This document shows, one piece after another, positions 24,972 to 36,470 of a stretch of 41,815 nucleotides of DNA. Position numbers and translations under genes: made by a program. Below the pieces are notes generated by a model. That model saw only the letters and a list, made by a program, of their open reading frames with translations. It had not been told where the DNA came from and searched no databases. The stretch lies in assembly GCF_001552155.1 (NCBI RefSeq), contig NZ_BCQQ01000056.1, forward strand, positions 1-41,815. The letters run 5' to 3'. This DNA comes from Actinomadura formosensis NBRC 14204 (GTDB lineage Bacteria > Actinomycetota > Actinomycetes > Streptosporangiales > Streptosporangiaceae). Every line of letters begins with the position of its first letter. Position 1 is the stretch's first letter.

Positions 24972-26002
24972 TTCGGGACGAGCCGCTGGTGCTCGGGATT
25001 GAGACCTCGTGCGACGAGACCGGGGTCGGGATCGTGCGGGGGCACACCCTGCTCGCGGACGCCATCGCCTCCAGCGTCGACCAGCACGCCCGGTTCGGCG
25101 GCGTCGTGCCGGAGGTCGCGTCCCGCGCGCACCTGGAGGCGATGGCGCCGACCGTGGAACGCGCGCTGGCGGACGCCGGCGTGAGGTTCGCCGACGTGGA
25201 CGCGTTCGCGGTCACCGCCGGCCCCGGCCTGCCGGGCGCCCTCATGGTCGGCGTCGCCGCCGCCAAGGCGTACGCGCTGTCGCTGGGCAAGCCGCTGTAC
25301 GGCGTCAACCACCTGGCCGCGCACGTGTGCGTCGACCAGCTCGAACACGGCCCGCTGCCCAAGCCGTGCGTCGCGCTCCTGGTGTCGGGCGGCCACTCCT
25401 CGATCCTCCTCGTCCCGGACGTGGCGGCCGATGTCCGCTCGCTCGGCAGCACGGTGGACGACGCGGCGGGTGAGGCGTTCGACAAGGTCGCCCGCGTCCT
25501 CGACCTCGGCTTCCCGGGCGGCCCGGTCATCGACCGCATGGCCCGCGAGGGCGACCCGGCCGCGATCGCGTTCCCGCGCGGCAAGTACAAGGACGGCACC
25601 TACGACTTCTCGTTCTCCGGCCTGAAAACGGCCGTGGCCCGCTGGGTCGAGGCCAAGGAGCGCGCCGGCGAGCCCGTTCCGGTCGCCGACGTCGCCGCGT
25701 CCTTCCAGGAGGCGGTCGTGGACGTCCTCACGCAGAAGGCACTGAAGGTCTGCAAGGACAACGGCGTCCACGACCTCCTGATCGGCGGCGGCGTGGCCGC
25801 CAATTCCCGCCTGCGCGCCCTGGCGGCCGAACGCTGCGAAGCGGCCGGCGTCCGCCTCCGCGTCCCCCGCCCCAAACTGTGCACCGACAACGGCGCGATG
25901 GTGGCCGCCCTGGGGTCCGAACTGGTCGCCACCGGCAGAGCGCCCTCGGCCCTGGACCTGCCGGCCGACTCCAGCCTCCCCATAGAGTCCATCACCCTCT
26001 GA
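24968..26002 (+). CDS. tsaD: tRNA N6-adenosine threonylcarbamoyltransferase TsaD
   Basis: 344 residues from GTG. TsaD transfers the threonylcarbamoyl group to A37 of tRNA. The iron-binding motif NHLAAH (114-119) is present, with [13 protein letters not shown] at the N-terminus, [34 protein letters not shown] and [10 protein letters not shown]. Length matches the bacterial family. It is the last gene of the tsaB-rimI-tsaD coupled set. In mycobacteria groES follows directly; here two minus-strand genes intervene. Confidence 0.97.
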   Translation: MIRDEPLVLGIETSCDETGVGIVRGHTLLADAIASSVDQHARFGGVVPEVASRAHLEAMAPTVERALADAGVRFADVDAFAVTAGPGLPGALMVGVAAAKAYALSLGKPLYGVNHLAAHVCVDQLEHGPLPKPCVALLVSGGHSSILLVPDVAADVRSLGSTVDDAAGEAFDKVARVLDLGFPGGPVIDRMAREGDPAAIAFPRGKYKDGTYDFSFSGLKTAVARWVEAKERAGEPVPVADVAASFQEAVVDVLTQKALKVCKDNGVHDLLIGGGVAANSRLRALAAERCEAAGVRLRVPRPKLCTDNGAMVAALGSELVATGRAPSALDLPADSSLPIESITL

Positions 26003-26025
26003 CCCTGCACCCTCTGGCTTCGGGG

Positions 26026-26961
26026 TCAGCAGTCGGCCAGGAGCCTGCTCAGGTAGTCCTCGTAGAGGGGGACTGCCGCCTCGTCCAAGGGGCGGTCGTC
26101 GGTTTCGGGGAGCAGGTCCAGGAGGCAGCGGACGTCCCAGTAGGGGTCGTGGAGGTGGCCGCCGGAGACCTGGTCGAAGGCGGACAGGAAGCGGTCGGCG
26201 ACGGACGGGCCGTAGCGGAGGGCCAGGCCGCGGCGCATGCGGGCGATGTCGACGGCGGCGGGGCCGGACGAGGCGTCCGACCAGTCGACGACGCCGGTGA
26301 GCCTGCCGTAGGACCACAGGGTGTTGTCGGTGTGGTAGTCGCGGTGGATGAAGCGGGCGGGCGCCTCGGGGGCGGGCCGGGCGGCGACCTCGAAGGCGCG
26401 TTCCCACAGGGCGGGGCGGAGCGCGTGCTCGGGCGGGCGGCGCACGTCGAGCCGGTTGTGCGGGACGTACGGCGGCATCGTGGCCGCGCCGTTCAGCGCG
26501 TGCACCGGCAGCAGCGCGGCGGCCCACTGGATGAGGTATTCGGGCAGGTCGTCGGGGGACGGGCGGGGCGGGTGGCCGCCGAGCCGGGTGACGAGCAGGG
26601 CGGGGACGTCACAGTAGGCGCCCGCGGGGTCGGCGGCGACGAGCTGCGGGGTGGGGATCTCGCAGCCGGCGAGGAGGGCGAGCGCGGCGATCTCGCGTTC
26701 GGGGGAGAAACCGGCGTCGCCGGGGGAGCGGCGTGCCGGGTCGCGGGCCGTCCAGCGGCGCAGGACGAGACGGTGGGCGCTGCCGGAGCCGCTCTCCACG
26801 AGGAGGGCGTGGTTGGTGTGCGCCGTGCCGCCTGCGAGGGGCCGCACCATGCGGACTTCGGCGCCCTTGCCGAGGCAGTTCTCGACCCAGCGCAAAGTGG
26901 TGGGGCCGGGTGGGGCGCCGGTCGGCAGGCAGGGGGCCGGTGTGTGAGTCACCTGATCCAT
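26026..26961 (-). CDS. Aminoglycoside-phosphotransferase-fold kinase
   Basis: 311 residues. The APH/choline-kinase fold is shown by the Brenner motif HRDYHTDNTLW (206-216, catalytic Asp208) and by the metal-binding VVDWSDASSG, with Asp226 in place of DFG. The N-lobe has GGTAHTNHALLV and the Lys-equivalent region VLRRWTARD. The substrate is unknown: homologues phosphorylate antibiotics, homoserine, fructosamine or small alcohols, and no resistance gene in particular is recognised. It converges on tsaD with 23 bp between stops. Upstream lies a 0.7-kb gap; no clear ribosome site is seen before ATG 26961. Confidence 0.85.
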   Translation of the reverse strand: MDQVTHTPAPCLPTGAPPGPTTLRWVENCLGKGAEVRMVRPLAGGTAHTNHALLVESGSGSAHRLVLRRWTARDPARRSPGDAGFSPEREIAALALLAGCEIPTPQLVAADPAGAYCDVPALLVTRLGGHPPRPSPDDLPEYLIQWAAALLPVHALNGAATMPPYVPHNRLDVRRPPEHALRPALWERAFEVAARPAPEAPARFIHRDYHTDNTLWSYGRLTGVVDWSDASSGPAAVDIARMRRGLALRYGPSVADRFLSAFDQVSGGHLHDPYWDVRCLLDLLPETDDRPLDEAAVPLYEDYLSRLLADC

Positions 26962-27698
26962 GAAAACGGATTCCGAAGGGTGTTGGGAGTGATTTTCCGA
27001 GGACGTATCGTGACAAACTGCACGTCATCGGGATGGTTGGTCGGTGCGGCTTCGGTCGTCGCGGCGGTTGACCGGACAAATGCCACGGATTCCGTTGGGC
27101 ATCCGAGTGGACCGGGCGGGGCCCGCATCGGACGCCGCGCGGTTCGGGTCAGCGGGCGGTGCGGCTCGGCGATCTCCGGCGTGCCGGGGAGCCGGCCGAT
27201 CCGCTCGGACATCTCGCCGAGATCGGTCGATCCCCGGTCCACGGGAAGTTGTGCCTCGTTTCCACCCAATGCTCCTTCGTGTGCCGGCGCGACGAAATGA
27301 TGCACGGCAGATGAATCGCTGAGATGGCCACTGTAGTGCGCACACGGAGCGCCGCTGAAAACGAGGGGCAGAGAAGAATGTGAGTTCTGTGGAATGTGCC
27401 TCTTATCCGGCTGGGGTGAATAGAGAGAAACGGCCGGGTACAGGTTGTTCTCCCGCTTCGCGGCCATCGGGGTGATCATGGTGACGGGGTGGTGCGGACG
27501 GTGGGGGACGTGTCCGCGCATCACGCCCGAAATCAGCGGCTCCCGAACCGGTGGCGAATACGGGTGGCCGGCACGCGTCGGCCGGGCCGTGGCGCCGTGC
27601 GTCGCTTTCGGACGGCATTCCGATGAACCCGCCTTGGTGTTTTCGGCCGGGCGTAAGATCTTCGGAAAGGGTCAGGACCGGCCGCGGTGCCGGGCGGG
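26962..27698. other. 737-bp gap with lower GC, no confident gene
   Basis: Base composition is visibly AT-richer than the neighbours, especially about 27240-27450. A minus-strand open frame covers 26949-27524 (up to 191 codons) and ends 13 bp inside the start of the kinase gene. Its lower half (about residues 105-190) has GC-rich third positions, but the upper half does not, and no ribosome site or recognised domain is seen. It could be a decayed gene, an upstream regulatory gene or chance. No repeats or tRNA were seen. Confidence 0.4.
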
Positions 27699-28928
27699 TC
27701 ACCGGCCCGGGACCGGACGGGTGAGGAGCGCGACCGGGTCGCGTCCGACACGGGTCACGACCAGGGTGAGCTCCTGCGCGCCCCGGCCCGCCTTGCGTCC
27801 GCCGAAGCCGAGGTCGCGGCGCAGCCGGTCGACGTCCACGGCCGAGCCGCGCTTCTTGACGGTCAGCACGCCGATCCCGCGGCGCCGCAGCTCCGCGCGC
27901 AGGCGCTTCACGGAGAACGGCATCACGTCCTCGACCTCGTAGGCGGTCGCGAATGGTGTCGGACGCAGCCGGTCGGACGTGATGTAGGCGATGTGCGAGT
28001 CCGCTAGCCCGCCGTCCACCAACTGGGCGACCTCACCCACCAGATGGGCGCGGATCACCGCTCCATCGGGCTCGTACAGGTAACGCCCCCACGCGCGCAC
28101 ATCCGGGTCGTCCAAGCCCTGCGGGGTCAGCGTCGAGACCTCCGGGTCGATGTCGGACGAGAGCAGGGTGGCCCGGCGCTCCACGTCCCCTGCGAGCCCA
28201 CCCAGCCAGAGGGCCGCCTCCTTAACGTCACCGTGGACCGAGATCCACTCGGCCTCCGCGCTGTCCGGCACGGCCTCATGCGGAATGCCCGGCGCCACCT
28301 TCACGCACGCCGCAGGCACCTTCGCGGCCATGTCCAGGACGGCATCAAGCGGCGGCTCGTAGGAGCGGGGATCGAAGACCCTGCCCCGGGCAGTACGGCG
28401 TCCAGGGTCGGCGAACAGCGCGTCGAACTCGTCCAGGGCGGCCCCGTCCAAAGAGACCTTGGTCGCGTCCCCCACGCGCACAGGGGCGTCCAGTCCGAAA
28501 ACGGCCACGTTCGCCCGCGCCACCTCAGCCGTCAGCGGGTCGAGTTCCACACCCTCCCCGGCAAGGCCCGCGCGCCCGCGTGCGAGGAGATCCGCTCCTA
28601 TCCCGCATCCCAGTTCCAGCACACGCGCGCCGTCCAGGCGAGCAGCGAACCGCCGGGCACGATGCGCCGCCACACTCGCCCGGGTCGCCTGCTCAAGCCC
28701 CGCCTGCGTGAAGTACATGCGGCCGGCGTCCGCGCCGAACTTGGCCCGCGCCCGCTCCCGCAACCGCACCTGCGTGAGCGCCGCCGCGACGAGCGCGGGA
28801 TCGTGCCGTTCGCGCAGCCGCGTCGCCGTGCCGAGCAGACCGTCCTCGCTCAGGTCCGCGGCGGACGCCTCGCTGAGGACCGCCTGGCCGGAGGGGGCGA
28901 GCAGAGCCCGGAACGACGCGATGTCCAC
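27699..28928 (-). CDS. Class I SAM-dependent methyltransferase with THUMP-like C-terminal domain
   Basis: 409 residues. Residues 1-95 are a helical N-terminal domain. Residues 100-260 form a Rossmann methyltransferase: motif I VLELGCGIGAD (103-113), an acidic end GVELDP for the SAM ribose, and a catalytic-loop-like FADPGRR. The C-terminal portion (about 330-409, FSVKRLRAELRRRGIGVLTVKKRG) fits the THUMP_like domain of actinobacterial methyltransferases. The substrate is not established; an RNA base is plausible. It is divergent from groES, with its start 51 bp before the groES -35. Confidence 0.88.
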   Translation of the reverse strand: MDIASFRALLAPSGQAVLSEASAADLSEDGLLGTATRLRERHDPALVAAALTQVRLRERARAKFGADAGRMYFTQAGLEQATRASVAAHRARRFAARLDGARVLELGCGIGADLLARGRAGLAGEGVELDPLTAEVARANVAVFGLDAPVRVGDATKVSLDGAALDEFDALFADPGRRTARGRVFDPRSYEPPLDAVLDMAAKVPAACVKVAPGIPHEAVPDSAEAEWISVHGDVKEAALWLGGLAGDVERRATLLSSDIDPEVSTLTPQGLDDPDVRAWGRYLYEPDGAVIRAHLVGEVAQLVDGGLADSHIAYITSDRLRPTPFATAYEVEDVMPFSVKRLRAELRRRGIGVLTVKKRGSAVDVDRLRRDLGFGGRKAGRGAQELTLVVTRVGRDPVALLTRPVPGR

Positions 28929-28978
28929 AAAGAGAAGTTAGCCGCCGGTGAACACCGCCGGGCTCCTCCGTGTCCGTG

Positions 28979-29007
28979 TTGACGGGCTCCCGGGCACGGA
29001 ATAGTCT
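28979..29007 (+). promoter_or_regulatory. groES-groEL promoter
   Basis: TTGACG (28979-28984), 17-bp spacer, TAGTCT (29002-29007): a near-consensus principal-sigma promoter. The predicted start, near 29014, coincides with the left edge of the CIRCE element. Confidence 0.75.
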
Positions 29008-29014
29008 CCATGAC

Positions 29015-29039
29015 TGGCACTCTCGTACTGAGAGTGCCA
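29015..29039. promoter_or_regulatory. CIRCE operator (HrcA site)
   Basis: TGGCACTC-N9-GAGTGCCA is a perfect 8+8 inverted repeat with the diagnostic 9-bp spacer; consensus is TTAGCACTC-N9-GAGTGCTAA. It starts at the predicted transcription start of groES, so HrcA would block initiation until heat stress. Confidence 0.92.
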
Positions 29040-29161
29040 ACAAGCGACAAGGTCGGTCTGGCACCCGCGACGACAGGCCGGTCCAGGGTCGCCTCTTCTG
29101 CCACATGTGCTGGCCGGTCATCCATGGCCGGCCGAGGACCAATCGAAGGGGAGGTCAGATC

Positions 29162-31184
<2,023 letters not shown>

Positions 31185-31191
31185 TCGCCTT

Positions 31192-31264
31192 CCGGACGGG
31201 TCCGTCCCGTCCGGAGCGCGTCGGCAGACCCCCGTCCCGTCCCGGGCCGGGGGTCTTGCCTTTA
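31192..31264 (+). terminator. Double-hairpin terminator after groEL1
   Basis: CCGGACGGG (31192-31200) pairs with CCCGTCCGG (31206-31214), and AGACCCCCG (31226-31234) pairs with CGGGGGTCT (31248-31256), the second followed by a short T-rich stretch, TGCCTTTA. Confidence 0.7.
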
Positions 31265-31270
31265 TGTCGG

Positions 31271-31297
31271 CTAATGGGGTGTTCATCACCTAATGGG
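31271..31297. promoter_or_regulatory. Direct repeat CTAATGGG x2 upstream of sigD
   Basis: CTAATGGG occurs at 31271-31278 and 31290-31297, 19 bp centre to centre, in an unusually AT-rich 60-bp stretch. GGGGTG/CACC between them adds a small inverted repeat. This could be an activator or sigma-factor site; no known consensus is recognised. Confidence 0.3.
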
Positions 31298-31460
31298 CTA
31301 TTTAAGATTCAGTAACGCCGGGCAGTCAGATGAACGCGTGGAGTAATAACCCCAGGTTCGTTCCAGCACTGTGACCATTCCGTTGTAAAGGACGGGGCAG
31401 ACATGACCGGCGGTGCTGGGCATCATGCTTGACGTGACCGAGGGATGCTACGCCGGGACC

Positions 31461-32117
31461 ATGACCGCGCGCGCTGCCGAACCCTCGGGAGGGCCCGCCC
31501 CTCCACAGCCCCGCGACCCCGGCCGCGGGGCGCGGGCCCGGCGCGCGGCGGACAGCGCCGACGGCGATCTCAGGGAACTGGCGAACCTCGCCGTGCAGGG
31601 CGACCCGAGCGCGATCGAGGTCCTCATCGCCGAGGTGCGCCCCATGGTCGTCCGGTACTGCCGGGCCCGGCTCGGACGGATCTCCGGGCAGTACCACATC
31701 GCCGACGACGTGGCCCAGGAGGTCTGCATCGCGGTCGTGTCGGCCCTGCCCCGCTACCGTGACATGGGCCGCCCCTTCGCGTCCTTCGTCTTCGGCATCG
31801 CCGCGCACAAGATCGCGGACGCGCTGCGCAGCGCGGTCCGCGCGGCCGTCCCCACCGAGGACCTGCCGGACGGTCCGGACGACCGCCCGGGGCCCGAGGA
31901 GACGGTGGTCCGCTGCATCGAGGCCCAGCGCGCCCGCGACCTGCTGACGCGGCTGCCCGACCACCAGCGCGAACTGGTGCTGCTGCGGGTCGTCGCGGGC
32001 CTGTCGGCCGAGGAGACCGGCAACGTGCTCGGCATGTCCGCGGGCGCGGTGCGGGTCGCGCAGCACCGGGCCCTCACCCGGCTCCGGGCAATGGCCAGAG
32101 AGGAGTCGATCGCTTGA
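31461..32117 (+). CDS. sigD: RNA polymerase sigma factor, SigD type
   Basis: 218 residues from ATG 31461 (alternative starts at 31413, 31425 and 31434). Sigma region 2 spans about 49-122 ([54 protein letters not shown]). Region 4 spans 160-211 ([45 protein letters not shown]). Regions 1 and 3 are absent, as in ECF factors. The SigD name rests on context: it follows groEL1 and is coupled to an RsdA-type anti-sigma gene and DUF5319, as in mycobacteria. Mycobacterial SigD is linked to stationary phase and starvation. The stop overlaps the next start (TTGA). Confidence 0.9.
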   Translation: MTARAAEPSGGPAPPQPRDPGRGARARRAADSADGDLRELANLAVQGDPSAIEVLIAEVRPMVVRYCRARLGRISGQYHIADDVAQEVCIAVVSALPRYRDMGRPFASFVFGIAAHKIADALRSAVRAAVPTEDLPDGPDDRPGPEETVVRCIEAQRARDLLTRLPDHQRELVLLRVVAGLSAEETGNVLGMSAGAVRVAQHRALTRLRAMAREESIA

Positions 32118-32923
32118 CGGAGCGAGGCCCCCGTACCGGCATCGGGGGCGCCCCGAATCCGGCCGGGTCCTCGCACTCCGGCGATGCCCCGGCGCCGGCG
32201 GGCCGCCCGCCCGCCGCCGTCCCGGCCGTGGACCTGGCCGCGGTCCGCCGTACCGACGCGCTCATCGAGGCGCTGGCCGCGCGGCGCGCCGTCCGCCCCG
32301 AGGGCGGGGCCGGACGCCAGGCCGACGACTCCGACCCGGCGGTGCGGCTGCTGCGCGCACTGATCATCGACGTGGACGACCAGGACCCCGGCCGCGACGG
32401 CGACCCCGGCCCGTCCGCACCGCCGCCCGCGCCGCCCGGCCCCGGTTCCCGCCGCCGGGGGTCGCGCACGATCGTGGCCTTGGGCGTGGCGGGTGCCGTC
32501 CTCGCCAGCACCGGCGTCGCGGCGGCGGGCGGCGGCGTCGCCGACCGCACGTCCGCGGCCCCGGTGCCGAGCGCGTCCGGCATCTCGGGGAAGGCGGACA
32601 AACCCGTCCGCGACCTCGATGCCGAGACGCGTACCCGCCCGCAGGCCGCCGCCCGTCCCGCACCGGCGCCCCCGGCGGCGCGCGAGCCGTCCGGCGACCC
32701 GGAACGCGAGGACATGGCGCGCCTCAAGCGGCGCCTGGAGTACCTGTTCCCGCCCCGTCCCCGCGCCGGCCGCCCGGATGTCCCCACCCTGATCACGCGC
32801 TCGGCCCCGGCCGCCCGTCCGAACACCCCGCCGGACGACGACCCGCTCCGCCGCCTGGACGACCTGCGCCGCGAAGCCGGGAAACAGGCGAACCGCTACG
32901 ACAACCCCCGCTGGGACGACTAA
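32114..32923 (+). CDS. rsdA: Anti-sigma-D factor, RsdA-like
   Basis: 269 residues from TTG 32114 (overlap with the sigD stop). The short sigma-binding region is at about 40-90: [18 protein letters not shown] followed by [17 protein letters not shown], the RsdA layout. A membrane span is at about 117-140 ([26 protein letters not shown]). The outer C-terminal part is Pro/Arg/Asp-rich and ends in RWDD. It would hold SigD at the membrane until proteolysis releases it; that mechanism is known for the mycobacterial protein and inferred here. Confidence 0.85.
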   Translation: MTERGPRTGIGGAPNPAGSSHSGDAPAPAGRPPAAVPAVDLAAVRRTDALIEALAARRAVRPEGGAGRQADDSDPAVRLLRALIIDVDDQDPGRDGDPGPSAPPPAPPGPGSRRRGSRTIVALGVAGAVLASTGVAAAGGGVADRTSAAPVPSASGISGKADKPVRDLDAETRTRPQAAARPAPAPPAAREPSGDPEREDMARLKRRLEYLFPPRPRAGRPDVPTLITRSAPAARPNTPPDDDPLRRLDDLRREAGKQANRYDNPRWDD

Positions 32924-32925
32924 CG

Positions 32926-32948
32926 GCCCGCTGGGACGACTAGCGGGC
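32926..32948. terminator. Short hairpin between convergent rsdA and DUF5319
   Basis: GCCCGCT (32926-32932) pairs with AGCGGGC (32942-32948) around a 9-nt loop. It may serve as a bidirectional terminator. It is created by a 20-bp near-duplication that includes the rsdA stop codon. Confidence 0.4.
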
Positions 32949-32964
32949 GGCCAGGGCGGCGGGG

Positions 32965-33354
32965 TCAGCCGTCGTCGCGTCCCTCTTCGCTGTCGATCAC
33001 GCCATCGACGTAGCCGCGGGCGTATTCCCAGCTCACGTAGTCGACGGGATCGGGGGACAGGGCGGGTTCGTGCACGCGGGGCAGGCCCTCGTCCAGCAGG
33101 TGGCGCAGGTTTCCGTGCAGCAGTTCCCAGTCGATGTAGTGGAGTTTGCCGCAGTCGCCGCAGTCGACGGTGAGCCCGCGCACCCCGAGCGGCTCCAGCA
33201 GGGCCCGGAACACCTCCAGGTCGGCGATGTCGGCCAGCACGTCCTCCCGCTCCGTCACGCTGAGCGGAGCGGTATCGCCACCTGGGTCGCCGAGCGCCGC
33301 CGCCGGGTCATCCGGATCTCCGGCGAACGGGTCGAGCGGTGCGTCGTCGTGCAC
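32965..33354 (-). CDS. DUF5319 family protein
   Basis: 129 residues from GTG 33354. The N-terminus is acidic (DDAPLDPFAGDPDDP). The conserved core from about 30 reads DIADLEVFRALLEPLGVRGLTVDCGDCGKLHYIDWELLHGNLRHLL (written here only as landmarks). A CxxC at 65-68 with nearby His72 and His80 suggests a possible zinc site. The end is DYVSWEYARGYVDGV. The family is actinobacterial and always near sigD/guaB; the mycobacterial counterpart is in the same place. Function unknown; cytoplasmic. A TAGCGT box is 6 nt upstream of the GTG. Confidence 0.87.
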   Translation of the reverse strand: MHDDAPLDPFAGDPDDPAAALGDPGGDTAPLSVTEREDVLADIADLEVFRALLEPLGVRGLTVDCGDCGKLHYIDWELLHGNLRHLLDEGLPRVHEPALSPDPVDYVSWEYARGYVDGVIDSEEGRDDG

Positions 33355-33360
33355 ACTCCC

Positions 33361-33366
33361 ACGCTA
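33361..33366 (-). promoter_or_regulatory. -10 box (TAGCGT) of the DUF5319 gene, leaderless spacing
   Basis: Minus-strand TAGCGT is followed by 6 nt and GTG 33354. Those 6 nt (GGGAGT) could instead be read as a ribosome site, but they are too close to the start. Confidence 0.5.
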
Positions 33367-33449
33367 CTGCGGGACGCCCCGCGAGGTGCACCCCCCGAGT
33401 CTTCTTTGTGCGTGAACAATCACGCGGCGTGCGCGCGTGTCCGAAATAG

Positions 33450-35105
<1,656 letters not shown>

Positions 35106-35206
35106 CGCCCGCCGCCCGTGCGACGTGCCGGGACGGGTGACGTAAGCTCTTCCGGGGCTTGGTTCCGGGGTCGCCGGGAACACCGATCACGTGGAGGAAG
35201 GGCGCA

Positions 35207-36334
35207 GTGGCTGCTGAGGTGGAGATCGGCCGTGGCAAGAGCGGCCGCCGGGCGTACGCCTTCGACGACATCGGCATCGTGCCGTCCCGCCGGACGCGCG
35301 ATCCCAAGGAGGTCAGCGTCGCCTGGCAGATCGACGCCTACCGGTTCGAGATCCCGCTGCTCGTCGCCCCGATGGACAGCGTCGTCAGCCCCGCCACCGC
35401 GATCGCCGTCGGCCGGCTCGGCGGCCTCGCCGTCCTCGACCTCGAAGGGCTGTGGACCCGGTACGACAACCCCGAGCCGCTGCTCGCCGAGATCGCCTCG
35501 CTGGACGACGCGGCTGCCACCCGGCGGCTCCAGGAGATCTACACCGAGCCGATCAAGGAGGAGCTGATCGGCCGCCGGATCCAGGAGGTCCGGGACGCGG
35601 GCGTCACCGTCGCGGCACGGCTGTCGCCGCAGCGCACCGCGCAGTTCCACAAGGCCGTCATCGACGCGGGCGTCGACCTGTTCGTGATCCGCGGGACGAC
35701 CGTGTCCGCCGAGCACGTGTCGGGACGCGCCGAGCCGCTGAACCTCAAGCAGTTCATCTACGACCTCGACGTCCCCGTGATCGTCGGCGGCTGCTCCACC
35801 TACACGGCCGCGCTGCACCTGATGCGCACCGGCGCGGCCGGGGTGCTGGTCGGGTTCGGCGGCGGTTCCGGGCACACGACCCGGACCGTCCTCGGCGTCG
35901 CCGTCCCGATGGCCACCGCGGTCGCGGACGTCGCCGCCGCCCGCCGCGACTACATGGACGAGTCCGGCGGACGGTACGTCCACGTGATCGCCGACGGCGG
36001 CATGGTCAACAGCGGCGACATCGCCAAGGCGTTCGCCTGCGGCTCCGACGCCGTGATGGTCGGGTCGCCGTTCGCCCGTTGCGCCGAGGCGCCCGGACGC
36101 GGCTACCACTGGGGCAGCGAGGCGCACCACGGCGACGTCCCGCGCGGCACCCGCCTCGAACTCGGGACGATCGGGACGATGGAGCAGATCCTGCACGGGC
36201 CGTCCCATGTCGCGGACGGCTCCATGAACCTCATCGGCGCGCTGCGCCGCGCCATGGCGACCTCCGGTTACACGGAGCTGAAGGAGTTCCAGCGGGTCCA
36301 GGTCGTGGTGGCTCCCCGCCGGTCCACCGACTGA
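35207..36334 (+). CDS. guaB3: GuaB3 family IMP dehydrogenase-related protein
   Basis: 375 residues from GTG 35207, after GGAGGAAGG. A TIM-barrel protein of the IMPDH/GMP-reductase superfamily with no CBS domains. The N-terminus, RAYAFDDIGIVPSRRTRDPKEVS, is typical of GuaB3. The phosphate site IADGGMVNSGDIAKAF and flavour blocks GRYVHVIADGG are kept. In the catalytic loop, however, where GuaB has GPGSICTTR this protein has GGGSGHTTR, with His223 in the Cys position. It cannot use the classical covalent mechanism unless another residue serves. It follows guaB after 101 bp, the order seen across actinobacteria. Actual activity is uncertain. Confidence 0.92.
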   Translation: MAAEVEIGRGKSGRRAYAFDDIGIVPSRRTRDPKEVSVAWQIDAYRFEIPLLVAPMDSVVSPATAIAVGRLGGLAVLDLEGLWTRYDNPEPLLAEIASLDDAAATRRLQEIYTEPIKEELIGRRIQEVRDAGVTVAARLSPQRTAQFHKAVIDAGVDLFVIRGTTVSAEHVSGRAEPLNLKQFIYDLDVPVIVGGCSTYTAALHLMRTGAAGVLVGFGGGSGHTTRTVLGVAVPMATAVADVAAARRDYMDESGGRYVHVIADGGMVNSGDIAKAFACGSDAVMVGSPFARCAEAPGRGYHWGSEAHHGDVPRGTRLELGTIGTMEQILHGPSHVADGSMNLIGALRRAMATSGYTELKEFQRVQVVVAPRRSTD

Positions 36335-36470
36335 GCGGACCCCCTCGCGCGTCGGGGTTTGTCCCGGCTGTTGGACCTCCCCGGAGGGAACTCGATCGTT
36401 TCCGGGGTGGGCCCATCCCTACTCTTGGGTAGGTACTGCTGGGAAACCGAACGCTATGGGGGGATATGCG

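Noticed and set aside
26026..26961. Aminoglycoside resistance gene.
   Set aside because: Only the general APH fold is evident; the motifs do not point to a known resistance family.
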